From Pseudolysobacter sp964466115 (lineage in GTDB: Bacteria > Pseudomonadota > Gammaproteobacteria > Xanthomonadales > Rhodanobacteraceae), in NCBI GenBank assembly GCA_964466115.1, contig CAYXMH010000016.1:3990-67989 (forward strand): a stretch of 64,000 bases of DNA, read 5' to 3'. The notes below the pieces were generated by a model. That model saw nothing but the letters and a program-made list of their open reading frames with translations, did no database searches and was not told the DNA's origin. The first letter of the stretch is position 1. Every line of letters starts with the position of its first letter. Shown here piece by piece: positions 35,558 through 44,873 of the stretch. Made by a program: the position numbers and the translations under genes.

Positions 35558-36931
35558 TTACGATGCCAATGCAGGGAGGTGGATTTCGATTTCAAGACCG
35601 CCGCCCGCGATATTTTTTGCCAGAACCCACCCGCGCTGCCTCTCAATGGCGCGCTTGGCGATCGCAAGCCCTAGCCCAGTACCACCGCTGGCGCGTTGGC
35701 GTGCATGGTCGGTGCGGTAGAACGCCTCGAAAATGCGTTCGCAATCGGCCGGATCGACGCCCGGGCCGTGGTCGCGGACACGAATGCGCGCATGGATATC
35801 GGGTGTCGACACCGCATCAAGGTGGATTTCTACACTGGTGCCTTCGATGGTGTAGTGCAAAGCATTGCGGATGACGTTTTCGATGGCGCTGTGCAAAAGC
35901 TCCGCTTCGGCTTGCACCTGCACCGGGTTGGTAACCACGATGGAGATTGATCGCTTAGCGGCCTGCGCCTCGAACTGCGCATCGGCAACAATGTCGTTGA
36001 GCATGAGGTCGAGCCTAACGTTCTCGACCTGCACCGGTGCCGTCGTTTCCAGGCGTGATAGCTGAATCGCCTGTCCAATCATGTGTTCCAGTTGCTCGGC
36101 TTCGTGCTCGATGCGGTCAAGTTGCGGTTGCGTGGTGGCATCGCTTTTTTGTCGTACCAGTTCCAAACCGACGCGCAATCGTGCAAGCGGCGAGCGCATT
36201 TCATGCGACACATCGCGGATCAAGCGGCGCTGGCCTTCCACCAATTCCTTGATGCGTGCGGCCATGTAATCGAATTCAGCGGCCAGCGCCAGCATTTCCT
36301 CGCTGCCACCAAAACGCAAGCGCCCAACGCGCGCATCCAAATCACCGGCGGCGAATAAACGAGCGCTGGCGCGGATTCGGCGCAATGGACTTGCTATGTA
36401 AAAAGCAATCAATAAGCTCGCCAATGCGCTGAGCAGCAGGGCTGTCGCCATGTGCGTCCAAAACGCGAGTGGGCGCCGATAGATCAAGCGGCGCAGCAGC
36501 GAATCGTCGAATTGTGCGACGGCGATAAAATGCTCCCCCGATGGTGTTTCCAGTGGCCGCAATCGCAGGTGCGCCGGTTCGGCGTGCCAACCTTGTTCGT
36601 CTTGAATGGGGTGGGCTGCGGCGTCTACGATGACCGGAGGTACCGTGCGGCCGAGCAGATCGTGATAGCTGTCGTCGAGGACGTACAAGGTTGTCCACCC
36701 GAGCGTAGAGGTGGTGCGCAGCCATTGACGCAAACCCTCACTGCCACCCGTTTGCAGCTCGTGGCTGGCGCTGCGCAGTTGTTCGTTCATGGCCGCCTCA
36801 AGGCGCGAGATACCGACGCCGGGGATTTTTTCGCTTTCAACATTCAGCATCGTGATCCAGCTGATGGCCAGAATCAATCCTACCTGGGTGGTTAAGATAA
36901 GGCCAAAAATGCGCCAAAACAGCCGCCGCAT
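35558..36931 (-). CDS. Sensor histidine kinase, CpxA-like
   Basis: 457 residues. Membrane helix 1 near 8-28, a periplasmic sensor region of about 130 residues, helix 2 near 160-185, a HAMP linker (SPLRRIRASARLFAAGDLDA), the phospho-acceptor histidine in RDVSHEMRSPLARLRVGLEL, and an ATPase domain with VIRNALHYT, RDHGPGVDP and GTGLGLAIAK. The cytoplasmic half is similar in pattern to CpxA (DISHELRTPLTRLQ). It follows the response regulator by two bases. The name CpxA is an inference; envelope-stress sensing is likely but not shown. Confidence 0.85.
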   Translation of the reverse strand: MRRLFWRIFGLILTTQVGLILAISWITMLNVESEKIPGVGISRLEAAMNEQLRSASHELQTGGSEGLRQWLRTTSTLGWTTLYVLDDSYHDLLGRTVPPVIVDAAAHPIQDEQGWHAEPAHLRLRPLETPSGEHFIAVAQFDDSLLRRLIYRRPLAFWTHMATALLLSALASLLIAFYIASPLRRIRASARLFAAGDLDARVGRLRFGGSEEMLALAAEFDYMAARIKELVEGQRRLIRDVSHEMRSPLARLRVGLELVRQKSDATTQPQLDRIEHEAEQLEHMIGQAIQLSRLETTAPVQVENVRLDLMLNDIVADAQFEAQAAKRSISIVVTNPVQVQAEAELLHSAIENVIRNALHYTIEGTSVEIHLDAVSTPDIHARIRVRDHGPGVDPADCERIFEAFYRTDHARQRASGGTGLGLAIAKRAIERQRGWVLAKNIAGGGLEIEIHLPALAS

Positions 36932-36933
36932 GA

Positions 36934-37638
36934 CTAGCTTCCCTCCGCTATGCGGAATAGGTAACCGTTGCGGTGAATGGTACGGATGAGCGCAGCAGTG
37001 CTCGCATCTTGATTCAGCTTTCGTCTTAAATTGGATATGTGAACATCAATGCTTCGATCGAAGCGGCCGAGCACGCGGCCTAACACGGCCTGCGAAAGCG
37101 CCTCTTTGCTGACGACACGGCCGGCCTCGTGCATTAGGATGGCAAGGATATTAAATTCGGTGGTGGTAAGGTCGACCGGTACGTCATTCACCGTTACGGT
37201 GCGCGATCCGGCGTACAGATCGATGGGGCCGATCCGGATGTCGGAAAAACGCTCATGATCGTTCCCGCTGTTGCGTGTTCGGCGCAATATGGCGCGCAGC
37301 CGCGCCGCGATTTCGCGTGGATTGCAGGGCTTCGGCACGTAGTCATCGGCGCCCAGTTCCAAACCCAAAATTTTGTCGATGTCCTCGCCGAGCGCGGTCA
37401 GCATCAACACCGGCATTTGTGACTCGCGGCGCAGCTCCCGCAACAGCTCAAATCCGGAACGCGATGGCAGCATGGCGTCAAGGATTAAGGCGTCGTAGCC
37501 ACCGCTACGGGCAAGGTTGAGCGCAATCTCGCCGTCGTGCGCCAGCTCCACCGCAAAATTTTCGCGGGTAAGAAAATCCTGCAAGAGCTGACACAACACT
37601 TCGTCATCGTCGGCTAATAGGATTTTGGGCGCGGCCAT
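36934..37638 (-). CDS. OmpR-family response regulator, CpxR-like
   Basis: 234 residues. Receiver with acidic cluster LLADDDEVL (D10-D12), phospho-acceptor D54 in LILDAMLPSRSGF, and the lysine in GADDYVPKPCNPRE. Then a winged-helix DNA-binding domain (LTTTEFNILAILMHEAGRVV; SIDVHISNLRRKL; IRTIHRNGYLFRI). The stretch LGLELGADDY-PKP-REIAARLRAILRR is close to CpxR. It is first in a two-gene operon with the kinase. Targets are unknown; the nearby MacAB-like exporter is a candidate. Confidence 0.87.
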   Translation of the reverse strand: MAAPKILLADDDEVLCQLLQDFLTRENFAVELAHDGEIALNLARSGGYDALILDAMLPSRSGFELLRELRRESQMPVLMLTALGEDIDKILGLELGADDYVPKPCNPREIAARLRAILRRTRNSGNDHERFSDIRIGPIDLYAGSRTVTVNDVPVDLTTTEFNILAILMHEAGRVVSKEALSQAVLGRVLGRFDRSIDVHISNLRRKLNQDASTAALIRTIHRNGYLFRIAEGS

Positions 37639-37686
37639 ACGGTCGTTCCGTTACGTGATTGAAGGCAACACCGGTTGGTGCTTCAG

Positions 37687-38694
37687 CTAAAAACTGCGAT
37701 CACCGCCGAGAATCGTTCCCAATCCGCCGAGCACCGAGCCTTCGTCGCGGCCTCCGCCGCGTTGCGGTGCGCTGGCCAACATGCGTCCGGCCAGACGCGA
37801 AAACGGCAGTGATTGCAACCAGATTTTGCCTGGGCCCGTCAGTGTTGCAAGGAACACGCCTTCTCCACCGAACAGCATGCTTTTAATTCCGCCAACCGGT
37901 TGCACATCGAAATTCACCGTATCGGTAAAGCCGACGACGCAGCCGGTATCAACATCAACCCGTTCCCCCGGCGCCAATACGCGCTCCACCATAGTGCCGC
38001 CGGCATGCACGAAGACCAATCCGTCGCCTTCCAGTTTTTCCATAATGAAACCCTCGCCGCCGAATAGGCCGGTGAGGATCTTGCGCTGGAAAAAAATGCC
38101 CAAGCTGACGCCGCGCGCGCCGCACAAAAAGCTGTCCTTTTGGCAGATCAACCGCCCGCCATGCTCGGCCAATGGCACCGGCATAATCGTGCCAGGAAAG
38201 GGGGCAGCAAAGGCGACCCGCGCCTTACCGGAAGAGCCGCTGTGGGTGAATAGCGTGGTGAATAGGCCTTCGCCGGTGATCACGCGTTTGCCGGCGCTGA
38301 TCAGTTTATCCATAAAACTGCCGCTTTGGGTGCGGTAAGAGGAGTCGCCGAACACGGTTTCCAACTGCACAACCGCGTCTTTGTACATCAACGCGCCGGC
38401 CTCGGCGACCACGCTTTCGCCTGGGTCAAGTTCAATCTCGACAAACTGCATGTCGTGGCCGACGATTTTGTAATCGACGACATCGGCGCTGCGGGGCATG
38501 GCTGATGCCGCTACGGCGGGTGGCGTTGCGCTGGTGCTGGAAAACAATTCCGAGGCTTGGTTGATTGGCAGCCAATTGGCGTAACCCTCGCGCCAACAAT
38601 GACCATTCGAGTTTTGCTTTGCGCGCGCGGCGGCGGTTGCTTGGTCAAAAGGGCCGATCGTTTGACCTTCGTAGCTTAAGTACCATTCGTACAT
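37687..38694 (-). CDS. GYF_2 domain fused to an AIM24/TIGR00266-family domain
   Basis: 335 residues. Residues 1-50 form a GYF_2 module (WYLSYEGQTIGPFDQATAAA ... CWREGYANWLPI), a short bacterial peptide-binding-like domain. From about residue 70 comes the AIM24/TIGR00266 domain (DYKIVGHDMQFVEIELDPGE, MYKDAVVQLETVFG, GLFTTLFTHSG, LPFSRLAGRMLA), a beta-rich double-psi-type fold. The glycine-rich end (GGGRDEGSVLGGLGTILGG) is typical of such bacterial proteins. Function is unknown; these proteins often sit with envelope or stress genes. Confidence 0.82.
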   Translation of the reverse strand: MYEWYLSYEGQTIGPFDQATAAARAKQNSNGHCWREGYANWLPINQASELFSSTSATPPAVAASAMPRSADVVDYKIVGHDMQFVEIELDPGESVVAEAGALMYKDAVVQLETVFGDSSYRTQSGSFMDKLISAGKRVITGEGLFTTLFTHSGSSGKARVAFAAPFPGTIMPVPLAEHGGRLICQKDSFLCGARGVSLGIFFQRKILTGLFGGEGFIMEKLEGDGLVFVHAGGTMVERVLAPGERVDVDTGCVVGFTDTVNFDVQPVGGIKSMLFGGEGVFLATLTGPGKIWLQSLPFSRLAGRMLASAPQRGGGRDEGSVLGGLGTILGGDRSF

Positions 38695-38705
38695 TGCAAT
38701 ACCCC

Positions 38706-39356
38706 TTACACTGAATGCGTTGTCGGTTTCACCCAGCGGTGCAATGCGATTGCGGCGATCAACGTTATCAGCGCCGCCAATGCCATTGCAGCCAATACAT
38801 CACTTAGGAAGTGCGCACCTTCATTGATGCGCGCCAATGAAATGAACACCGGAATAATCATCAATGGAATGCCAAAGCGCGGAAACAGATAAGCCAGCGG
38901 TACAAAAAGCCCCCAATAAAAACTGACATGCCCCGAAGGAAACGACGTGCCGCCGGCGAGCCAGGCATGGTCCCAGTGGCCATTGGCAAATAATTCGTAA
39001 GGCCGCAAACGACCGCACAGGCTCTTAATAACCCCCGCGGTTAACACAGTTGCTAACTGCACGGCGCCGGTAAAGGCCAGGGCGCGTGCGGTATAGCTCG
39101 CGCGATTCATCAACAACCAAATAAAGCCGAGACCCAATAAAACACAACCGAGCAACACAGTGCCAATCGTGTGGTTTGTGAACGCCGTGTGGCCGGTGAG
39201 GTGATCGAGCAGCTGGGTGCCACGCACGAACAGTGCAGCGCTTTCAAAGCGCGATCCGTGGATGGAATACGCCAAGGGGTGATCGAACGCGAATAAACTG
39301 ACCAAACATAGCAATAATGCACCAATGCATAAAATGCCCAAGGATTTTTTATTCAT
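38706..39356 (-). CDS. PAP2-family membrane phosphatase
   Basis: 216 residues from the ATG at 39356; a longer frame upstream reads into the repeat element. Six membrane segments and the three phosphatase motifs: KSLCGRLRP (K111-P119), FPSGHVS (S141-H143) and ARINEGAHFLSD (R176, H182, D186). These residues hydrolyse lipid pyrophosphates such as undecaprenyl pyrophosphate or phosphatidic acid. The substrate is not decidable; carrier-lipid recycling would fit the polysaccharide genes downstream. Confidence 0.9.
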   Translation of the reverse strand: MNKKSLGILCIGALLLCLVSLFAFDHPLAYSIHGSRFESAALFVRGTQLLDHLTGHTAFTNHTIGTVLLGCVLLGLGFIWLLMNRASYTARALAFTGAVQLATVLTAGVIKSLCGRLRPYELFANGHWDHAWLAGGTSFPSGHVSFYWGLFVPLAYLFPRFGIPLMIIPVFISLARINEGAHFLSDVLAAMALAALITLIAAIALHRWVKPTTHSV

Positions 39357-39441
39357 GCGGTTAGACCATACGTGTGAGGAAGGGCGGAATGCGATGTATT
39401 CCAATCTGTAATAGGTTTGGCACGCATAGCACTTAAGAAAG

Positions 39442-39511
39442 CCGTTCATGCTGAGCTTGTCGAAGCACCGAGGCTTTTCCGCTCACCCTTCGACAAGCTC
39501 AGGGCGAACGG
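39442..39511. repeat. Palindromic repeat, CTTCGACAAGCTCA type
   Basis: Two 24-nt arms, 39442-39465 and 39488-39511, match in 21 of 24 positions as inverted repeats around a 22-nt spacer. The core CTTCGACAAGCTCAG is a palindromic repeat found in many bacterial genomes. It lies between the glucan synthase stop and the PAP2 gene start. Confidence 0.75.
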
Positions 39512-39564
39512 AAAAGGTAAGTCTCTACTACAAAGTGGAATCAGTCAGTTTAAGTTGTGTCATA

Positions 39565-42153
39565 TCATCCCACTTTTTCCCCGGACCGTGCGGCAACAAC
39601 GGCACCAATTAGGGCTGAAAGATAAGGTATGGCTTGTGCGGCGAGGATGGTAATCCACAGTTTGCCTTCGATGTACTGCATGCCGACCGAATGCAACATG
39701 CCGGCGATGCCAAGCCCAATGGCAATAAACATCAGCAGCTCTTCGCGCACCGCGCTGAAGGCGCTTGGGCGTTTGTGCAAACGACGGCTTTTGGCGGTGC
39801 GGACGAATTCTCCGGTTTTTTTCCATAAACCGATAAATATACCGCGTGCGATGGCGTGGCTTAAGGCCATACTGGCAATCGACGCGGCAATCGTGTCACG
39901 CCACGAACAAGGCACGCGTACGCGATAAAGGATGATCCCAAACGCCGCCTTGAACAGGAAGAAGCCGATCAACGGAATCAAAAACAAATACAACGGTAGG
40001 CTGAAAATGGCCGGCAGTCCGATCATTCCGGCCGTCCACAACAGTGCCAGCAGCGTGAACACCAAATGCAGCGCATCGGCGAACCAGGAAAACCAGCCGG
40101 TCAGGAAATGAAAACGCTGGCCGCGGGTAAGGGCACCGTTGGACGTCAACCATCCCCAGCGCGCCTTTAAAATCTGCATGGCACCGAATGCCCAGCGATA
40201 GCGCTGTGATTTGTAGGCGGTGAAATCGGCGGGCGTTAAACCACGCCCCATGATTTCGTCGACATATACAGTATCGTAATGGGCGTGCATCAAACGCAAA
40301 CCGAGCTCCGCGTCTTCGCAAATGGTCCATTCCGACCAACCGCCGGTGGCTTCCAAGGCGCCGCGCCGAACCATGGTCATCGTGCCATGCTGGATAATGG
40401 CGTTGCGCTCGTTGCGGTGGTGCATGCCGATGCGGAAAAACCCGTCGTATTCCCAATTGCACATGCGCCGGAACGAGTTGTGTTCCCAGTCGCGGTGCGC
40501 CTGTGGACACTGTACGATCGCGATTTTTGGGTTGTTGAAATAACCGGTCAGCGCTTTTAGCCAGTCGCTGCGCACTTCGTAATCGGCATCGATGGCGGCG
40601 ATGACTTCCGCGCGCGGATCGGTTTGTTTGAGGCCGAAATTGAGTGCTCCGGCCTTGAAGCCGGGCCACGGGTTCAAATGGAAAAAGCGGAATTTATCGC
40701 CGAGTTTACGGCAATGCTCTTCCACCGGACGCCATACCGCCTCTTCCTTGGTGTTGTTGTCGATGACCAGGACTTCGAAGTTGTCGTATTCAAGCGCCGC
40801 GAGCGAGTCGAGCGTCAGGATCACCATCTCCGGCGGTTCATTACAGGACGCCAGGTGAATCGACACGAACGGTTGCGGATCGCCGGGCTTTGGAATCAGC
40901 AATCGGAAATCGCGCAGCCAGCTCGGCCGCCAAATCACTTCCGTGAATTCAAATCCATTGATCAGAAGAATCAACACGATGGCCAATTGCGCCGGCAATA
41001 ACACCAATAGCATCGCCCAGTCGAACGGGTCGAGATAAAAGTTGTAGGGCAAGGTGGCCGACCAGACAAACAACGATGTTGATAATTGAATTAATACGCA
41101 AAAAAACAAAAGCCCCATCAAGCGAAAGCGAATAAAATGCCGCGCAAACCAAAACATCGGCGCCAGCGCCAACAGCGAGCCGATTAGCGCTTTCCACCAC
41201 CAATGCGGGTCTTCCAGCACCGTCCCGGTGAACAGGAATTTTGGATTGCGGTCGGCATTGAAAACACCCCAATACGCGCCGGCCCGCCCTTCCTCAGGTT
41301 CCTTCCAAGGTTGGTCGAACGCTTCCATCAAGTAGTAGTCGATGTGCAAACGCTCGGCCACGTTCATCCACTCGCGAATGAAATGCGCTTCATCCGGAAC
41401 GGAGGCGACCGCCGAATATTTGTCGTCGCCGTTTGATGGCCAGCCGACTTCGCCGATGACGATGGGTTTGCTAGGGTAATGGGCTTTCAATTCGTTGTAA
41501 CGCATCAGCACGTAACCGATCGCATCCTTGCGCGGTTGGCCCTCCCAATAAGGCAACAGGTGCACGGTGATGAAATCGACGTGCTTAACCAGCTTTGGAT
41601 TTTTTAGCCAGATATGCCAGGGCTCGGCGGTTGACACCGGCACACGCAGATGTGCGCGGGCTCGATCGATATAGCCGATCAACTCATCCACGCCAAGGTC
41701 GTTGCGCAGCAGCGATTCGTTGCCGACCAGTACGCGTTCGATATTGTTGTTTTGTCTGACCGACTCGAACAACGCATCGAGTTCGTTATCGTTTTTTTCG
41801 GCATTGCGGTCGATCCACGCGCCAGCCATCACTTTCAGATTGTATTTCTTCGCCAACCGCGGAATCGCCGCGCTTTCCAAAGACGAATAGGTGCGTACGC
41901 GGTCGCTGTAGTTCGAAATCTGCTGCAGATCGGTATCGAGCTCCTCTTCGGTCGGGTAGATGCGCTTGATCGGCGATTGGTAACGCTGAAACGCGCTGAA
42001 TGCGAAACCACCGACCTTACCGGTCCAGTCCGAAACGTGCACCGGACGATCCACCACGGCCCAAAGCCCGATGTTGAGCAATGCCACCAATAACGTGAGA
42101 AGTAATGCGCGCCAAAAAGACGGCTTGACGGCAAGGGAGGTGGTGATGCGCAA
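39565..42153 (-). CDS. ndvB: Bifunctional GH17-GT2 membrane beta-glucan synthase (NdvB-like)
   Basis: 862 residues; the TTG start is supported by GAGG six bases upstream. N-terminal membrane helix, then a periplasmic GH17 transglycosylase domain with the acid/base E146 in LVGNESLLRND and the nucleophile E235 in VIGEVGWPSNG. After membrane helices near 325-400 comes a cytoplasmic GT2 domain with IAAIDADYEV, the ED motif ICEDAELGLRL and the product-exit signature SQRYRWAFG, followed by C-terminal helices. The length and domain order match Pseudomonas NdvB, which makes periplasmic beta-glucans linked to biofilm antibiotic tolerance. That function is inferred by family. Confidence 0.85.
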   Translation of the reverse strand: MRITTSLAVKPSFWRALLLTLLVALLNIGLWAVVDRPVHVSDWTGKVGGFAFSAFQRYQSPIKRIYPTEEELDTDLQQISNYSDRVRTYSSLESAAIPRLAKKYNLKVMAGAWIDRNAEKNDNELDALFESVRQNNNIERVLVGNESLLRNDLGVDELIGYIDRARAHLRVPVSTAEPWHIWLKNPKLVKHVDFITVHLLPYWEGQPRKDAIGYVLMRYNELKAHYPSKPIVIGEVGWPSNGDDKYSAVASVPDEAHFIREWMNVAERLHIDYYLMEAFDQPWKEPEEGRAGAYWGVFNADRNPKFLFTGTVLEDPHWWWKALIGSLLALAPMFWFARHFIRFRLMGLLFFCVLIQLSTSLFVWSATLPYNFYLDPFDWAMLLVLLPAQLAIVLILLINGFEFTEVIWRPSWLRDFRLLIPKPGDPQPFVSIHLASCNEPPEMVILTLDSLAALEYDNFEVLVIDNNTKEEAVWRPVEEHCRKLGDKFRFFHLNPWPGFKAGALNFGLKQTDPRAEVIAAIDADYEVRSDWLKALTGYFNNPKIAIVQCPQAHRDWEHNSFRRMCNWEYDGFFRIGMHHRNERNAIIQHGTMTMVRRGALEATGGWSEWTICEDAELGLRLMHAHYDTVYVDEIMGRGLTPADFTAYKSQRYRWAFGAMQILKARWGWLTSNGALTRGQRFHFLTGWFSWFADALHLVFTLLALLWTAGMIGLPAIFSLPLYLFLIPLIGFFLFKAAFGIILYRVRVPCSWRDTIAASIASMALSHAIARGIFIGLWKKTGEFVRTAKSRRLHKRPSAFSAVREELLMFIAIGLGIAGMLHSVGMQYIEGKLWITILAAQAIPYLSALIGAVVAARSGEKVG

Positions 42154-42496
42154 AACGGGCCTCGACTACAAAACGATAGAGCCAGTGGGTTACCGGCAAA
42201 TGGCACTAAGAATAGCGTATGCGGGGTGTTGGGCTCAATGAAACAATCGTTTCAGAGCGGGGGATGAACGGTATTAATACCCGAGCATCGGAATTTGGCA
42301 ATTTCCTATGAGTTTGGGCCAATAACACCAAGGGGACCGAGGGAAACCATGACCTAACGGGGCAAAGTCAATAGCGCACATAAGCGACGATTGTTTGATT
42401 TTTCAGCAGCTGATTGTCTGTATCGAGCTGACATTCACTGCCAGCACAAAACCGGTTACGCTGCAGTTATCGTCATATTGAATAATCTTAAAGTAT
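42154..42496. promoter_or_regulatory. Divergent intergenic region with palindromes
   Basis: 343 bp between the ndvB-like start and the yrbL-like start, with no convincing ORF. It holds TGAAAC-AATC-GTTTCA at 42239-42254 and the perfect 12-bp palindrome GGTATTAATACC at 42270-42281, possible operators. GTTA occurs at 42455-42458 and again at 42466-42469, exactly 11 bp apart, as in PhoP boxes, about 30 bases before the yrbL-like ATG. Confidence 0.35.
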
Positions 42497-43120
42497 ATGT
42501 TGAACCTTAAAAACCTAACGCCGTTGGCGTGCGGTCATTTACGCTATGTGTACCAACACCCCGAGTGCGCACAGCGGTTGATTAAGATCATGCGCGCGGA
42601 CGTGATCGATGCGCGTTGGGGTGGTACGTGGCGCTGGTACAAACGCCTACCACGCGCGCTGCATTACACCGGATTTGTGCGCGAGTTGAAAGAATACATT
42701 GCGATTCAGGCGCGTTTCGCGGACGCCCACCCGCCGATTGCCGCGACGCTGGGTGTGGTTGAAACCGACCTTGGCTTAGGGTTGGTGGTGGAAAAAATCC
42801 GCAGCGCCGACTCTACGCTCGCGCCGACGCTCGGGGCGTTGGTAAAAGCCCACGGGTTTACGCCGTCGATCGAGGCGGAATTTGAAAATTTCATAGCGCA
42901 GCTGCTGCAGTACAACGTCATCGTCGGGGATATTCATCCGCGCAATATCGTTTACGGCAATGATTCGCGCGGCGGGCCGCGTTTGGTGTTGATCGATGGA
43001 TTCGGCGAAAAAAATATTATTCCCCGATGTTCCATGAGCCGATCGATCAATCAGTGGAATACACAGAGGCATCGACGCCGGCTGTTGCAGACGCTGCGGC
43101 AGTTTGCCGTGACCGGTTAA
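42497..43120 (+). CDS. yrbL: YrbL-family protein kinase-like protein
   Basis: 207 residues matching the YrbL family, named after a PhoP-regulated E. coli protein. Seen: the glycine/histidine lead LTPLACGHLRYVYQHPE, the lysine-bearing LIKIMRADV, RELKEYIAIQARF, and the catalytic-like loop VIVGDIHPRNIVYG with LVLIDGFGEKNII, which resemble the HxD...N and DFG regions of protein-kinase-fold proteins (here GDIHPRN and DGFG). The substrate is unknown. The stop codon overlaps the convergent ArnT-like gene by four bases. Confidence 0.82.
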   Translation: MLNLKNLTPLACGHLRYVYQHPECAQRLIKIMRADVIDARWGGTWRWYKRLPRALHYTGFVRELKEYIAIQARFADAHPPIAATLGVVETDLGLGLVVEKIRSADSTLAPTLGALVKAHGFTPSIEAEFENFIAQLLQYNVIVGDIHPRNIVYGNDSRGGPRLVLIDGFGEKNIIPRCSMSRSINQWNTQRHRRRLLQTLRQFAVTG

Positions 43121-44835
43121 AGCGCGTCGCCTTCGTCCTTATCGCCAACCGGTTCGGGCACACAGTCGGCAACAACGGCATCGGCACGGAATAACCACCA
43201 CTCGCGACGGTTGGCGTGACCGACCTTTACCGCCTTGTTGCGATCCACGCATTGACCCATTGCTTCCTCCTGGATAAATATCCAGCGCAATTCTGGCTTT
43301 TGCGCTTGCCATTGCACCGCTTCGCTGTATTGCGTGGGCCACGGTTTAAGAAATCCAAAATCGCGGGCCGGGCGATCGGCAAGCAGCAGATTTTGCTCTT
43401 TCCAGGCGACCAGGCCCAATTCCGCGGTCGGTCCGATGATGTCACCGGCGCGGCGCATAACGCCAGCGGCGGAGCTTGAATCGTTCAGTACCGGATAAGC
43501 CCAAAAACTCCACAACAACCAAAATCCACCGAGCCCGGAAATAAGCGCATGAATGCCCCGGCTTGGGCGAAACCAGGCGGCACAGGCGACAAAAACCAAA
43601 CCCGCGCTCAGCAGCAGACCCCAAAGTGCGACACCGCCATCGGCAAGTCCGCGTTGTTCAATCACACGTTGCGCGGCGGGTGGATGGCTGATCATGGCCC
43701 AGGCGGCAACCCCGGTTATTGCTAAGCCGCCTAGGATCGCGATCGCAAATGCGCTATGGCGTAACCAGCGCGCTTGAATCAATGATTCGATGTAAGGGCC
43801 TAGCGCCAAGGCCACCATCGGTAATGCCGGCATCAGGTAGACATCGCGTTTTCCGGTGGGGATGCTAAAAAAAACCACAATGAGCAATGTCCACGCAAGC
43901 GGCAACAACACCCGCGCATCGCGCGCTTTCAACGCCTGCCGCCAGCGTGGGAACGCGTCGGGATACAACAGCGACAACGGAAACCAGTTGAATAAAACAA
44001 TCGGCACGTAATACCAAAACGGCTGCGCGTGCGACCAGGAATCGGCGTAGCGCTTTGCGGTTTGGCGGAACAGGATGTCGTTGACGTAAGCGGCGTATTC
44101 CGGCGTTGCCTGCGCGGTGGCGCTCAACAGCATCGGCACCAGCCAAAGTCCAATTGGAAGAAGAAACGCCATCGCTCCAAGCAGCCAATGCAATGCGGAG
44201 CCGGAGGTGCGCGTGATGCCATCCCAGTTGCGTGCGCGGGCGAACAGGTACGGTAAGAACATCAGCAATGCCAGCACCCCAACACCTTTGGTAATGACTC
44301 CAAGGCCGGCGCAAAAGCAACCAAACCAATACGCACGCCAATTCGGCCCACGCAGGAAGTGCAGCAACAGTCCCCAATTGGCCGCCGTGATCACGCCCAT
44401 CACTAAAGGATCGATCTGGGCGCGTTTAACTTGGTACACGAACTGGAATACGGTCAACAGCACGCCCGCCGCGTATAAACCGGCGCGTGGAGACCATAAT
44501 CGCCGGCCCAAATCGTAAGTCAGTCCCAACGACAGCAATGCGGCAAGCAGGGACGGCAGCAGGAACGCGATGCGCCAGCTATGGGTTAACTCATAGGCCG
44601 TCGCTTCCATCCACATCAGCATCGGCGGTTTGTCGGAGTAAAGCTCGCTGCCGCGATGCGGAAACAGCCAGTCGCCCGACTCGACCATTTGCTTCGCGAC
44701 CAAGGTAAATCGCGGCTCGTCCGATGGCCATGGATCGCGCAAACCGATGCCGGCACCGAGTAAAACCAAGGCAAGCAACATGAACAGCCAGAAATGTCGA
44801 CGTTCCTGCGTGGTAGCCGCGGAGATAGGTAACAT
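43117..44835 (-). CDS. ArnT-like membrane glycosyltransferase
   Basis: 572 residues, about 12 hydrophobic segments. The first periplasmic loop has DPWPSDEPRFTLVAKQMVES, then LYSDKPPMLMWMEA, the pattern of ArnT/PMT-type lipid-carrier-dependent transferases. GKRDVYLMPALPMVALALG matches the conserved second region. A periplasmic C-terminal domain follows the last helix. It likely adds a sugar such as aminoarabinose or another residue to lipid A or glycans; no arnBCAD genes are present, so the donor is unclear. Confidence 0.78.
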   Translation of the reverse strand: MLPISAATTQERRHFWLFMLLALVLLGAGIGLRDPWPSDEPRFTLVAKQMVESGDWLFPHRGSELYSDKPPMLMWMEATAYELTHSWRIAFLLPSLLAALLSLGLTYDLGRRLWSPRAGLYAAGVLLTVFQFVYQVKRAQIDPLVMGVITAANWGLLLHFLRGPNWRAYWFGCFCAGLGVITKGVGVLALLMFLPYLFARARNWDGITRTSGSALHWLLGAMAFLLPIGLWLVPMLLSATAQATPEYAAYVNDILFRQTAKRYADSWSHAQPFWYYVPIVLFNWFPLSLLYPDAFPRWRQALKARDARVLLPLAWTLLIVVFFSIPTGKRDVYLMPALPMVALALGPYIESLIQARWLRHSAFAIAILGGLAITGVAAWAMISHPPAAQRVIEQRGLADGGVALWGLLLSAGLVFVACAAWFRPSRGIHALISGLGGFWLLWSFWAYPVLNDSSSAAGVMRRAGDIIGPTAELGLVAWKEQNLLLADRPARDFGFLKPWPTQYSEAVQWQAQKPELRWIFIQEEAMGQCVDRNKAVKVGHANRREWWLFRADAVVADCVPEPVGDKDEGDAL

Positions 44836-44873
44836 GGGTTCTGTTATTGAGGTGAGTTTAAGGGGCTCGGAGC

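Noticed and set aside
35467..35874. 135-residue plus-strand frame across the ABM gene and the kinase end
   Set aside because: Antisense to two well-supported genes and composed of Arg/Trp/His-rich shadow sequence.
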